A DNA stretch of 64,000 bases, from contig PZJY01000002.1 of NCBI GenBank assembly GCA_031472005.1, forward strand, positions 2,356,001-2,420,000, read 5' to 3'. Of the stretch, positions 22,878 through 33,145 are shown piece after piece. The notes beneath the pieces were generated by a model. That model was not told where the DNA came from. It saw only the letters and a program-made list of their open reading frames with translations, and searched no databases. The stretch comes from Tetracladium setigerum. Lineage: Eukaryota; Ascomycota; Leotiomycetes; Helotiales. Each line of letters begins with the position of its first letter. Position 1 is the stretch's first letter. The position numbers were made by a program, and so were the translations under genes.

Positions 22878-23432
22878 TGGAAAGAAGTAGACGAATTGAA
22901 ATTTTAGCGACAAGATAGAAACTTGAAACTAGAGTCTATAATTATAATTTGATCACCTCTTGATGGACCTTACTCTGCTTCTAAGGCTGTGTGGCACTCC
23001 ATCAGGAGTAGGGGCGTGGTCTCTGATATTTTACCCCCCAAACCAACCTTGAACTTGTAACCCGAAAACGAGTATGAATAATGAAAAAATTCTTGGTTTA
23101 TAGGAAGGAACTACTCCAGCCTTAATTTCATATTATCAGTATTAAAGGGAAATATTATAGTAGTATGAGTTACCACTTTTGCGTTCCGCTAATTATGACA
23201 CACTATTGCTGCAATATCAAGCCACAATAATCGACACTAAGCGGTGCTCATACAGGGTTTATGGTATGTCATGTTAGGTAAAAATTATCAACTGTGAGCA
23301 TGTTAGTATAATATCTCAATCACACGTTTGGCTCGGTCTATGCTGTGGTTTCATGAAATGGCAGTATGAATTAAGCTATCTACATAATGAATCGACGAAG
23401 TCTTCGCCGCCTTCCACAGTATAGTAGCTAGC
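22878..23432. other. convergent intergenic region, AT-rich
   Basis: These 555 bases lie between the convergent stops of the receptor gene (+) and the small secreted protein gene (-). They are AT-rich, with ATTATAATTTGATC near 22940 and long T/A runs to 23170. No gene or repeat stands out. Confidence 0.35.
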
Positions 23433-24132
23433 CTATGCCTTGGTTGCCTGAGCAGCTGCTGATGAGGAAGCCTTGGCAGGCTTAGCTGCCTTTGCACCAC
23501 CTGCTGCTGCTGCTGATCCAGAACCAATGGTGGCATCCAAGGTCAAGGCGGTTGATGGCTTTCCAGCGTTCTTGGCATCTAGATTAAAGAGTCAGTGATA
23601 GTCCTAATAGAAGTATGGATTGTATTTATAATAGCGTACCAGTTGCGATGTTGTTCGCAAGCTTCTTTTGCTCGTCAGCAAGCTTGGTAGCATCTCCACC
23701 ACCTTGAGCAGCTTGAGCTTGAAGCTTCAAGACAGTTGCCTGGAGCTTGAGAACCTTGTTCTTGGTCTTTCCGGCCTGTAGAGAGTTAGCATGGTGATTC
23801 GATTAATATGATGAGAGAGAAAAACGTACAGCAAGCGCATCAGCCTCTGCTCCGGTTGCAGCTGCGATAGCAGGGTTGAACTTTTCCTTCTCGGCATCGT
23901 TCGCGACCTGGTTGACCTGGTTCAAGAAATCCAAATCAGACTTCTCGACGGTGGAAAGATCCGCTGGAAGCTTGTTCAAGACGGCATTGGCTTCGGCGAG
24001 AGCGTTTCCAGCGGTTCCTCCGGAGATGGAAATAGCGTCATAGGTAGTGGCGCTGAAGACCGCACGCTTTTGAATAGGTGTGGCGGCGGAGAGAGCGGCG
24101 AAAGCGCTGATGACGATGATTGAGAATTGCAT
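23433..24132 (-). CDS. small secreted Ala/Lys-rich protein, function unknown
   Basis: Three exons, 24132-23830, 23775-23640 and 23578-23433, all in frame, give 194 residues. The signal peptide MQFSIIVISAFAALSAATP is followed by a KR dipeptide (IQKRAV), a possible Kex2 site. The mature protein is Ala-rich and helical (FNPAIAAATGAEADALA, VLKLQATVLKLQAQAAQGG) and ends in an Ala/Ser/Lys-rich tail. It has no cysteine after the signal peptide, unlike most effector-like small secreted proteins. The 200 bases upstream of the start are rich in TTGGTT and TTGAT repeats. It is likely an abundant secreted or wall-associated protein; no function is claimed. Confidence 0.8.
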
Positions 24133-25088
24133 GGTGAATAGGTAGATTGGGTTGGTTATTGGAGTTGGTTTGTTGGTATTGATTGATTTGAAGGAAGGTG
24201 GAGTTGGATATTGTAAATTGATTAAAATCGATTTGAATGAATGACAGCCAGCTGTTGAGAGAATGGAACAGATTGTATGATGTATTGGAAGGAAGCGAAT
24301 GATTGAATTGAATGAAGATCGAATTGGAAGGAGAATATGAGCGCTCTTATAGCCCTCAAGAGTGCCTCCAAGAGAGCATAAAGAGATCATGATTTGATCA
24401 TGACCGCCTCGTCCGGTTCACGACTCCCTGTGTTTGGCCTCAAGTCAGGGTATTCATCCCTCTTCAGGAACACGAGGTTTCCAAACCAACCATGGAGCCT
24501 GTAGATCCGATTATTTCAAGAAAAGACGAAGATATTCTCCACAAGATCGTAAGAATTAAGCTTAGATGCTTGCTTAGATGATGGGGGTCCTTGAAGAATT
24601 AAGCGAGAGCTTGTTTCGTGATCGCCAAAATCCATGTTGCTCTTGTTTCGCCAACACGAGGAGTGGATACTTCGTCTCAGCATCCGGTTTCGTCTCATCG
24701 GCGTCTGAAAGATGCGAAGATCATACAATGCAGAGCAAGGTGGAGAGCGTACTAAAGACCGAATATCCGCATATTTTCTGTGAACTAAAACTTCGGATCA
24801 CGGAAGAGCCCATTTTCATCGCCCCTTCAAGCACCAAACTAGTGATGCGAGAGTCATCTCGCACGAGTCCCACATTCTAGCGTAGTTGAGAACTTGAGAT
24901 GCAGAGCAGCCTACTCATTGCAGAGAGATGAGAAGATGACGAGATAGATCCGACGACTCAATCGAAGTTTCAAGAGACCAAGAAGGTCCTTTACTTTGCC
25001 ACTGGGCCAACTCAAGTGACAAGCAATCAGGCGATACCACAACCAACAGCAACGGAAAAATTACTGTCCATCCACGACTCGCCATTTT
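24133..25088. other. intergenic region upstream of the secreted-protein gene
   Basis: This is 956 bases between two minus-strand genes. Bases 24133-24330 are the T-rich leader and promoter of the secreted-protein gene. Bases 24400-25080 hold the end of the helicase transcript and unassigned sequence; a 100-codon plus-strand frame at 24578-24880 has no family features and is rejected. Confidence 0.35.
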
Positions 25089-27410
25089 CTACCTACTGGC
25101 CTTTTCTATCGACTCCTTCCCTAATTCCTCTAAAGCATTTTCGTACCTCGATCGCTCCTTTTCAAATACCTCAACCCCGATGCTCACTCTCTCAACCTTA
25201 CCACTCCTCTTCACGCTCTCCGACCTTCCAATCTCATTCCAGAACCACCTTCCCTCACTTCCCGTAAATAGAGTCCAGGCGTGGCCCTTCTTCCCCGCTC
25301 TTGCCGTTCTACCAACACGGTGAACGTAGCTTGTCAAACTAGTTGGAATATCGTAATTAACAACATGGGCCAAATCAGCAAGATCAAGACCACGAGACAC
25401 AAGATCCGATGCCACAAGAATGGTAATCTTCCCTGCCTCGAAAGACTTTAAAGCTGATTTACGATCCGAACTTCTTGTCGATGATGTGAGAATCCCAATC
25501 TTTTCAGATAAACTAGGGACTAGAAGAGCTAGAAGTCGACCAAGACGAACCGCCGATTCGTTAGACTTGGTGAATATCAAAGCCCCATGGGGTGATTTTT
25601 CTTTTGTGGCAGGGATCTGCTGTTGTTGAGGTGCATTGTTGATGGTGGAGCTCTCAGAATCTGATTCCGAGCTTAAATCCGAATCGGAATTTGAACTTGA
25701 ATCCGAACTTGAGTCTGAACTTGAGTCTGAACTTGAATCCGAACTTGAATCCGAACTTGAGTCCGAGCTTGAGTCTGAGCTTGAATCCGAATGTAGATCC
25801 AAATTTGTATCTGTACTCGATATCAAACCCCCTCTTCGAAGAACTTCCATCAAATATAGCGGCTTGACATCCTCGTCATCAACTTTGACACCTGTTTCCT
25901 GAAGCAAGGCTGGCAATAGTAATTGTGACTCCTTCTCTTCCTGTCCCTCCACCACTACCAACTGCGGTCGATACAACTTTAATCCATTCAACTTGCCAAC
26001 ATCCCTGGTTATCGTGGCGCTCAAAACAATCTTCCTTGGCCTTTGCAATGATACCATGACCGTATCAACCCAATCTTGAAAGCTCTGATCGAGAAGTTTA
26101 TCCGCTTCATCAACGACAAGCCATTGAACATTTTCCAGTGTAAATCCCGGCGTTCCTCTTAAGTGCTCAACCAGTCTTCCAGGCGTACAAATCAAAATGT
26201 CGACCCTTGAGGTTGATTGAATGACATGGTCTGGCAGTTTCGAAACAACCTCATCGTCACAAAGATCTCCATCGCTTCCATACTCTGAACTTTCCCACTT
26301 CGAATTTAGTCGATCCACCAAGGCCCTATACCCAGCCGGATCATAGACTAAATCCTCCTCCATCAAGGAGGCTTGTTCTGCCTTAAATGTCTCATTTCCC
26401 ACAGCTGTTCCAATCCGTAGACGTTTAGGGAAAAGTGAGGCACACATTTCCAACACCTCTTTCGCCTGAGTGACAAGTTCTCTGGTTGGTAGAACAATTA
26501 ATCCTCTCAATTTCGTAATTTGATTTTGACTGATGTTCTCGATCATCGGCAGCACATAAGATAGGGTCTTTCCAGATCCAGTGGCAGCAGACACCAACAA
26601 ATCCCCCTCCTGTTGTGAATTGCCCGGCAAAAGCAATGGCAGAAGGGCTGTTTGCACGGCGAACGCCTCCTTGAACCCTTTCTTTTGCAAGCCTTCTGCA
26701 ATGGTCTTTGAAACACCAACGCTTTCAAAGGGAGAACTGGTGGTCGGAGATATTCGAATAGGATTGGCAAGCCATGAAGGTAAAGAGGCGGATGAGGGTT
26801 GTAAGGCAATTTCTGGGACGGGCTCTGGCTGAGGCAAAGGAACCAAGTCGTGTAACTCAACAGGTTCTTCAATCACTTCCGGCAAAGCTTCTGCTTCTTT
26901 AGCAGCTTTCTTCGCGATTTTCTCTCCCTTCTTCAAAGACTTCAGCCTCTTCTCCAAGAGCTTTGTGTGTCTTGCATTCTCAGCATCATCCTCATCCTCG
27001 CTCTCGGCTTCGACTTTCTTAGATTTCTTCTTCGATTTTTTGGGCTCCGGTTGTTCTAGAGTGAGTGCCTCCGCTGGTTCATGGTCCTGCTCGACAATCT
27101 TCTCCTTCTTCTGCCTTTTCTGCTTCTTTGGTTCCTCTGTCTTTTCTTCCGTCCTTCCCTCGACAAACTCTTCGTGCTTCCGTTTTGAAGATACTTCGGG
27201 TGTAGTTTCTGGGGCCAATTCTTCAACCGGCGGTTTTGATTTTAACTTTGAAGGAGGAATGTAGCGCGCATAAGTCGACGAGGCATCTTTGGTTGTGGGT
27301 GGAGGGGTTGGTTTTGGAGTTGGTTTTGGGGTTGGAAGGACCGCTGGAGGGGCAGGAGTCTTCTTCTTGGAAGACGGGGGAATATATCGAGAGTAGATCT
27401 GCGACGACAT
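25089..27410 (-). CDS. dbp6: DEAD-box RNA helicase of the DBP6 / DDX51 type, 60S ribosome assembly
   Basis: This is one exon of 773 residues. The N-terminal 210 residues are Lys/Glu/Pro-rich and disordered. The helicase motifs are in order: SAATGSGKTLSYVLPMI (I), LPTRELVTQAKE (Ia), ICTPGRLVEHLRG (Ib), VVDEADKLLDQ (II), LSATITRDVG (III), ILVASDLVSRGLDLADLAHV (V) and VHRVGRTARAGKKGHAW (VI). DBP6 acts in the nucleolus on early pre-60S particles. The order, the QTALLPLLL context of the Q motif and the VVVEGQEEKE region fit DBP6 better than other DEAD proteins. An (SSSD)n tract is inserted between the two RecA domains. Divergent with GPI3 across 254 bases. Confidence 0.9.
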   Translation of the reverse strand: MSSQIYSRYIPPSSKKKTPAPPAVLPTPKPTPKPTPPPTTKDASSTYARYIPPSKLKSKPPVEELAPETTPEVSSKRKHEEFVEGRTEEKTEEPKKQKRQKKEKIVEQDHEPAEALTLEQPEPKKSKKKSKKVEAESEDEDDAENARHTKLLEKRLKSLKKGEKIAKKAAKEAEALPEVIEEPVELHDLVPLPQPEPVPEIALQPSSASLPSWLANPIRISPTTSSPFESVGVSKTIAEGLQKKGFKEAFAVQTALLPLLLPGNSQQEGDLLVSAATGSGKTLSYVLPMIENISQNQITKLRGLIVLPTRELVTQAKEVLEMCASLFPKRLRIGTAVGNETFKAEQASLMEEDLVYDPAGYRALVDRLNSKWESSEYGSDGDLCDDEVVSKLPDHVIQSTSRVDILICTPGRLVEHLRGTPGFTLENVQWLVVDEADKLLDQSFQDWVDTVMVSLQRPRKIVLSATITRDVGKLNGLKLYRPQLVVVEGQEEKESQLLLPALLQETGVKVDDEDVKPLYLMEVLRRGGLISSTDTNLDLHSDSSSDSSSDSSSDSSSDSSSDSSSDSSSDSSSNSDSDLSSESDSESSTINNAPQQQQIPATKEKSPHGALIFTKSNESAVRLGRLLALLVPSLSEKIGILTSSTRSSDRKSALKSFEAGKITILVASDLVSRGLDLADLAHVVNYDIPTSLTSYVHRVGRTARAGKKGHAWTLFTGSEGRWFWNEIGRSESVKRSGKVERVSIGVEVFEKERSRYENALEELGKESIEKASR
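25645..25800 (-). repeat. Ser/Asp tandem repeat inside the helicase
   Basis: On the minus strand the 12-base unit (near TCA/GGA-CTC-AAG on the plus strand read as SSSD) repeats about ten times, giving runs of SDSSSDSSSDSSS that end in NSDSDLSSESDSESS. It lies between RecA domain 1 and domain 2, next to LDLHSDSS. Such acidic Ser tracts are typical CK2 substrates. The copy number is likely to vary between strains. Confidence 0.85.
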
Positions 27411-27664
27411 TGCAATTGTTAGTTACTCTAAATGACGTGGTGGTGATGTTGAATTGTCCAAAATCATGAAGGGTTTCTCCAGAAGAAAATTTACGGTGAC
27501 CTGCAACATCATTTTGATTTTGCGCCCCCAGCCTTCGGGTTCAGCCTTGCATCAACCAACCTCACCTCTCCACGAACCCCCTAACACTCAAAACACATCA
27601 AAGACGACAGCAATGAAAGCCCTTTAACACAATAAGTGTGGGCAATTGCTACCAATCCTTCAAA
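27411..27664. promoter_or_regulatory. divergent promoter: DBP6 (-) and GPI3 (+)
   Basis: These 254 bases separate two divergent starts, so core promoters of both genes must overlap here. A pyrimidine/A-rich leader (CACTCAAAACACATCAAAG) precedes the GPI3 start. There is no clear TATA box. Confidence 0.5.
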
Positions 27665-29172
27665 ATGCCGTACAACATTGCTATGGTCAGCGATTACTTC
27701 TTTCCTGCACCTGGAGGTATCGAAAGCCACATCTACCAACTCTCTACTAAACTCATTGATCGTGGACACAAAGTCATCGTGATTACACACGCATACGATG
27801 GACGAACCGGTGTTCGATACCTTACGAATGGCCTCAAAGTCTACCATGTCCCGTTCTTCGTCATCTACCGCGCAACTACCTTTCCGACGGTCTTCTCCTT
27901 CTTCCCCATTTTCCGAAATATTGTCATCAGGGAACAAATCGAGATTGTTCATGGACATGGAAGCTTGAGTAGTCTATGCCATGAAGCAATTCTGCATGCA
28001 CGCACAATGGGGCTGCGGACAGTGTTTACGGATCATTCATTGTTTGGATTTGCAGATGCGGCCAGTATCTTGACAAACAAGCTCCTAAAGTTTATATTGA
28101 GCGACGTGGACCATGTTATTTGTGTCAGCCATACTTGGTACGGCCCTTTACTCCATCTCAGAATTGACTAACATTTCCTAGCAAAGAAAACACCGTCCTT
28201 CGAGCGTCCCTTGATCCACTCATGGTCTCAGTCATACCGAATGCAGTTGTTGCCGAAAACTTTCGACCACTCTCCTATCCAATTAATCCTCCAGACTCCT
28301 TCCGAGCACCTCCGCTCCAACAACTTGGGGCACACGACACGATTACGATTGTCGTTATATCTAGACTATTTTACAACAAAGGAACAGATCTCCTGGTAGC
28401 CGCTATTCCTCGCATTTGTGCCAATCATCCCAATGTAAAATTTATAATTGGAGGGTCGGGGCCTAAAGCAATTGATTTGGAGCAGATGATCGAAAGACAT
28501 GTATTGCAGGATCGGGTTGATATGTTGGGATCTATCAAACACGAGGATGTGCGAAATGTGATGGTGCGAGGACACATTTACCTTCATCCCAGTTTAACCG
28601 AAGCATTTGGAACCGTTATTGTCGAGGCAGCCAGTTGCGGGCTCTACGTTGTGTGTACACAAGTTGGAGGTATTCCGGAAGTCTTGCCTGGGCATATGAC
28701 CGTTTTCGCAAAACCAGAAGAAGATGATTTAGTCCTGGCAACTGGAAAGGCAATTAGGAGACTTCGTACAAACGAGGTCAGGCCATGGGAATTTCACGAT
28801 CAAGTGAAGCGGTGGTACTCATGGACAAATGTGGCGGAAAGAACAGAAAGGGTCTACGATGGAATTACTGGAGCGTTAAGTGAAGCAGAATTCTACGGTT
28901 CAGACGCCGCCGATGCGGCGAGTTGGAGTGCGACGAGAGGCAGAGCTGGCGTGCAAAGTTTTGCCTTGATTGATCGATTGAAGAGGTACTATGGGTGCGG
29001 AATCTGGGCCGGCAAGTTATTTTGTCTATGCTGTGTCATCGACTACATCATCTTCCTTCTCCTGGAACTTTGGGCTCCAAGGGACTCAATCGATATTGCT
29101 AGGACCTGGCCGAAGAAACCGGTGGTGCTTCAAAAGAGGCCTAGGCTGGAAGAAAACGTTTATGGACGCTGA
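27665..29172 (+). CDS. gpi3: GPI3 / PIG-A, catalytic subunit of GPI-GlcNAc transferase
   Basis: Two exons, 27665-28137 and 28182-29172, with a 44-nt intron, give 487 residues. It starts MPYNIAMVSDYFFPAPGGIE, the signature of PIG-A/Gpi3, and continues GGIESHIYQLSTKLIDRGHK. Further marks are VHGHGSLSSLCHEAILHA, FTDHSLFGFAD, the GT4 acceptor region VISRLFYNKGTDLL, and the EX7E motif in HPSLTEAFGTVIVEAAS. A C-terminal hydrophobic segment (FCLCCVIDYIIFLLLEL) anchors it in the ER. The enzyme adds GlcNAc to phosphatidylinositol, the first step of GPI-anchor synthesis. A TTG upstream at 27638 is in frame but the ATG at 27665 has the better context (CAAAATGCC). Confidence 0.95.
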
Positions 29173-30386
29173 AGATGATTTCCACCTGAGAATTGAGGTC
29201 CCCCAAATGACAATGTCTTCTGTCTTCAAAGACATCGCCGAAATTAATGGGGATAGTGACCGGCCTACAAAACTGTTAGGCTAGTTCACCCCTTCGGTGA
29301 AACTAGGCCTACCCGGCTGGTAAGCTTCGTGTTCCGTGTTTTCGATCCGTTGGCTAACCCGGCGTCCTTTTCAGAACGACGGATAGTTGTTCATTGACAA
29401 CACGCTGTTGGCCAACAAGAAGAACAACAACAAATCAACTGCCATCCACTGGCCCATGCGAAGAATTCTCTCCTCTTATCCACGACTAGCAAAGTGTGCA
29501 AGGCCTCTGTACTTCCATTGGCCATGACATGGTGTTTCTCCAGCGGAGTTATGTCTAATTTGTACACTTCGATTCCTGCAAAACTTGTAGGGATGTTTTT
29601 CGAGCATGGTCTCGAGCCTCGATCGTGGCAGAGATTCACCACGATTCTCAATCATCATTGATACAAGCTGCTTCCACTTCAGTTCTCAGCCGATGGAATG
29701 TGGCTAATTGAGGTCAAGGTGCATGTTCCCAGACTTCTCCAGAACCCAATTGACACTGTGTATCTCGTTTGTGTCAATGGTTTGTATCAGTAACACTATA
29801 CGAGATTGAATCACGCTCGTAAACTCGCACCAGTCGCAAAATCTCGTGTGATATCCTATTGTCCCACGAGACTGTCAACACTGCCAGAGATGCCGTTCGA
29901 GTTATGAGTTAGTGGGATTATTGGAGGCTAGGAACGAGGAGGGCCAGGGAATTGCATACAAGTTGCATGCAGCTGTCAGTTTTAGAACATCGATCGATAA
30001 TGGATAGGAAATTGAAATGGATTTGAGCTGATCTAGACACTCGCTATCCTGATGCTAGGCTTTTCCCTTTATTCATTTCCCTTCTTTCGCGTACTGATTG
30101 GGTTGCAGCTGCAAGTGGTGATCATTTACGAGCGCAGTCATTCTTCAAGTCTATGGTACATGAGGACAATAACCATCACTCCCAGACCAACCAATACTAT
30201 AGATACCGTGTCACTAGTAAGTGATGAACAGAAGAGAAGCAGTGCTTCCATACCTTTATATAACAACACAAGGCTGGAAGTTTTCCTTTCCACATTCAAG
30301 CCCCAAGCATCTCCTTTGGCAAAGCAACAATCAAATAATCTCTTTATCTAGATCAAGATCACCGAAAGCTTCCTGTTTTTTTCGTT
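29173..30386. other. gene-free interval with a strong hairpin
   Basis: These 1214 bases lie between GPI3 and the hydrolase. A hairpin at 29275-29312 starts about 100 bases past the GPI3 stop. Frames at 29391-29651 (-) overlap each other and look like shadows. A TATA-like box CCTTTATATAACAAC (30253-30267) precedes the hydrolase start by about 120 bases. Nothing else is recognised. Confidence 0.4.
29275..29312. repeat. imperfect inverted repeat / hairpin
   Basis: The left arm GTTAGGCTAGTTCACC and the right arm GGTGAAACTAGGCCTAC pair over about 15 bases with single-base bulges around a five-base loop CCTTC. It lies in the likely 3' UTR or terminator of GPI3. It could be a transcript-end structure or the end of a small non-autonomous element. 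Confidence 0.55.
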
Positions 30387-31406
30387 ATGCCTCGTAAAGA
30401 CGTCGAGTTCAAGTCCAACGACGGCGTGACTCTCCGCGGCTGGCTATACACTCCAGCATCCAGCTCCGCATCCAAGCTGCCATGTATCATTCTCATTAAC
30501 GGATTCGCCGCCCTCAAGAATTTCGGACTTGATGATGTCTGCGCAAGATTTGTAGCCGACCTTCCTATTGCTGCCTTGGTCTACGACCACCGTTCCTGGG
30601 GATTGAGTGACACAGCGCCAGGCCAGCCACGCCAAGAAATCATCCCTGCCTTCCAAATGTCCGATCTCCAGGACGCTATTACCTATGTGCAAACCTTGGA
30701 CGAGATAGACGAGAATAAGGTCGGCATCTGGGGAAGCTCGTTCGCAGGTGGTTTGGTCTTGCAGGTCGCTGCTACAGACAAGCGTGTGAAGGCTGTGATC
30801 GGCCAGGTAAGAGGAGCTAGCTCTTTTTCAACAACGCTCTCTCTCTCTCTCTCTTAGACTTCATAACGAAGTGTTTATCTAATATCTAAGTTTAATATTC
30901 ATCAGGTGCCCGTCACGGATGCAGCATCGGCTTTTGCACGTCTCATGAAACCTTCAGACCATGCGATGATGAGTATGCTATTCCAAGGCGACCGCATGGG
31001 CAGAGCGACCGGTCAGCCTCCAGCCAGACTCGCCGTTGCGGACAAAGACCCAGCGGTGCCAGCGTGCTTGTCAATGGAAGAGGCAGTCGACTACTATACA
31101 GGACATGCAGCCAAGGTGCCAGATCTCTGGACGAACGATGTCACCTTCCGCAGTATCGAATATGGTCGAGCATACAACGGTTCCCACCTGATCGACCGCA
31201 TTTCTCCCATGCCATTACTGCTAGTCGTGGCTAAACACGACTATGGAGGACCGACGGATCTGGCTTTGAGTGCGTATAATCGTGCGCTCGAACCCAAGAA
31301 GCTGACTTTGCTGGACTGTTCGCACTTTCAAATATACTCCGGTGAGTATTTTGAGAAGAGCATGGAAAGCCAGGTCGCGTTCCTGAAGGAGACTCTTTGT
31401 GGTTAG
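30387..31406 (+). CDS. alpha/beta hydrolase (dienelactone-hydrolase / S15-like)
   Basis: Two exons, 30387-30806 and 30906-31406, keep frame and give 306 residues. The 99-nt intron holds a CT microsatellite. Fold marks: CIILINGFAALK after strand 3 (oxyanion region), VYDHRSWGLSD, the nucleophile elbow GIWGSSFAGGLVL, an acid in VVAKHDYGGPTD and the late histidine in LLDCSHFQIYSGE. The elbow reads GSSFA, so the fifth position of the usual GxSxG is Ala. The absence of a signal peptide suggests cytosolic action. Family members include thiohydrolases of polyketide pathways and dienelactone hydrolases; substrate unknown. No biosynthetic genes lie beside it, so a cluster role is unlikely. Confidence 0.85.
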
Positions 31407-31735
31407 CTTATTCTGGAAAGACTAGAGGAAGATAGTAGAAATACACGTTGAAGTGCACAATCTACACAAGTTCTATGTTTCTCTGAAAACCCGATCTTCC
31501 GATCGGCCGTATTCTTTCTTTCTCTAATAAGGTTAAGGTGTATACACAATTCAATCCCAATCCCAACGTTCTTCAACCCATCCATTGTATTTCAACGCCA
31601 GTCTCGCTGGTATCATTCATTGCTTCCTTTCTAGCAGATTCTCGACCACAATCAAATCTATTCAACTCCAGAACAATTATAAGAAATCCTACACAGTCAT
31701 TGCGGGTCTGAACAAGTTTCTCAAATCAAAGCAAA
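31407..31735. other. convergent intergenic region
   Basis: These 329 bases lie between the stops of the hydrolase (+) and the Kre9-like gene (-). Short CAAATCAAA and CCCAATCCCAA repeats are present. No gene is visible. Confidence 0.35.
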
Positions 31736-33145
31736 TCAAATCAAAAACATCATCAACGCTGTTAAACCTCCGACCAATCCACCAGAGACACCACTTCTTG
31801 AAGCAGCATTGGGAATAAAGGTAGGTTGAAGACTACCGGATCCGGTGCCTGTTGGTACACCCTCACTGGCTGCAAGAGCGAGTGGGGTTGTGAAAGAGAG
31901 GATTCGGCTGGTGGTAGAGTTGCTGAATGTTGGGATAACGCCAACTGGTGTGTGAACCACGACGAGGGTGGTGTGTGCTGGTGGTGCGACGATGTGAGCT
32001 GGAGGCGCCACGGTGTGGACTGGAGGAGCGACGATGTGAGCTGGAGGAGATACTACATGTGCTGGGGGAGCGACAGTGTGAACTGGAGGTGCCATGGTGT
32101 GAACCGGTGCTACAACAATCAAAGATGTCATGAGGTGGGTTTGGGTGACTTCTGAGGTTACGAGGATTGGAGCAAGGTGCTCGGTGACCACGTGAGGAGC
32201 TTGAGTAAGTGTCTTGACGATCGGTGCTTGAATTTCGGTGAGGATTACCGGAGCGATCGTCTCAACGAGGGTAAGTGCTGGCTGAGAGACTTGGTGGATG
32301 ATGGGTGCTTGTGTCTCGGTGACTAAAATGGTCTTGACAATTGGCTCTGGGAATTCGGTTGATTGAAGAGCTGGCTGGGTAACAATTTTCGTAACTGGCT
32401 CTTGAGTTTGAGTCATGATGATTGGTGCAACTTCTTCGGTTTGAACGAGAGGAGGAGACTCAATTGTCTTGATGATTGGAGCTGGCTGAGAGGTGTGCAC
32501 AATAGGCGCGATGTGGAGAGAGGTGACCACGATCGCAGAGTGGACTGGAGGAGCTACGGTATGGACTGGAGGAGCCACGACAGTTTCTATCAATGGCATC
32601 GCAATAGAGGTGTGTACAATTGGCGCAATAACGTGAACAGAAGTAGTGTGAACTGGTGCAACGATGGAGGTGTGTACAATTGGTGCAACAACGTGGACAG
32701 AAGTAGTGGTGTGGTGAACTGGAGCAGCAATCGTGGTATGCACTTGAGGCCATCCGATCATCTGGAATGGAGGAGAGTATTGGTGCTTGCCGCCAGAGTC
32801 AACGATGATGATTATCAAGCTCTTGTGGTGTTGAGGAATTGTCTGAGTGGGTAACCACGACCATGATCCTAAGTTGGGAATGCTTGCTGCTACTGATTAG
32901 ATATTGAAGCTATCTTCTTGGATAATTGACTTACGAGCCAAGGTAGAAATGTAAGAGCTACTCTCTGTTGTGCCAGCAGGAGCAAGATGCATTGCCAAAG
33001 GCTCCACCAATCCAACCGGATCCCACTGAATCTGATGTTGCGAGTTTACATCCCATGATGAGTTCTCCTTGGGTTCTATGAAAGTTGCCGAAGCAGTCGT
33101 GAGAAGAAAGGCCACGGCCGAGATCAATCTAAAAGTTGTAGACAT
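31736..33145 (-). CDS. Kre9/Knh-like GPI-type wall protein with Pro/Val/His repeats
   Basis: Two exons, 33145-32935 and 32892-31736, keep frame and give 455 residues. The signal peptide MSTTFRLISAVAFLLTTASA precedes a Kre9/Knh-type beta-sandwich of about 100 residues (FIEPKENSSWDVNSQHQIQW, then SIPNLGSWSWLP and the strand SLIIIIVDSGGKHQ). Then comes a long tract of VHTxxAPPVH and HTSIVAPVHTT units, later VxTETQAPI units. The C-terminus is NAASRSGVSGG followed by a hydrophobic tail LVGGLTALMMFLI, a GPI-attachment signal. Kre9-like proteins serve beta-1,6-glucan assembly, but here the repeat stalk suggests a surface protein. The His content (about one in ten in the stalk) is unusual and could bind metal. 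Confidence 0.82.
31978..32760 (-). repeat. Pro/Val/His tandem repeats in wall protein
   Basis: Two repeat blocks occur. At 31978-32110 the unit on the minus strand encodes PPAHIVAPPVHTVA-type seven-to-nine-residue steps. At 32480-32745 a longer unit encodes HTSIVAPVHTTSVHV-like steps. Between them TETQAPIIxxxxQPAL units alternate. The blocks look like independent expansions of one ancestral Val/His/Pro motif. Confidence 0.75.

Noticed and set aside
32363..32854. Asn/Trp/Arg-rich plus-strand frame of 163 codons
   Set aside because: Antisense of the Kre9-like repeat region; the repeated composition is a by-product of the Val/His/Pro codons.
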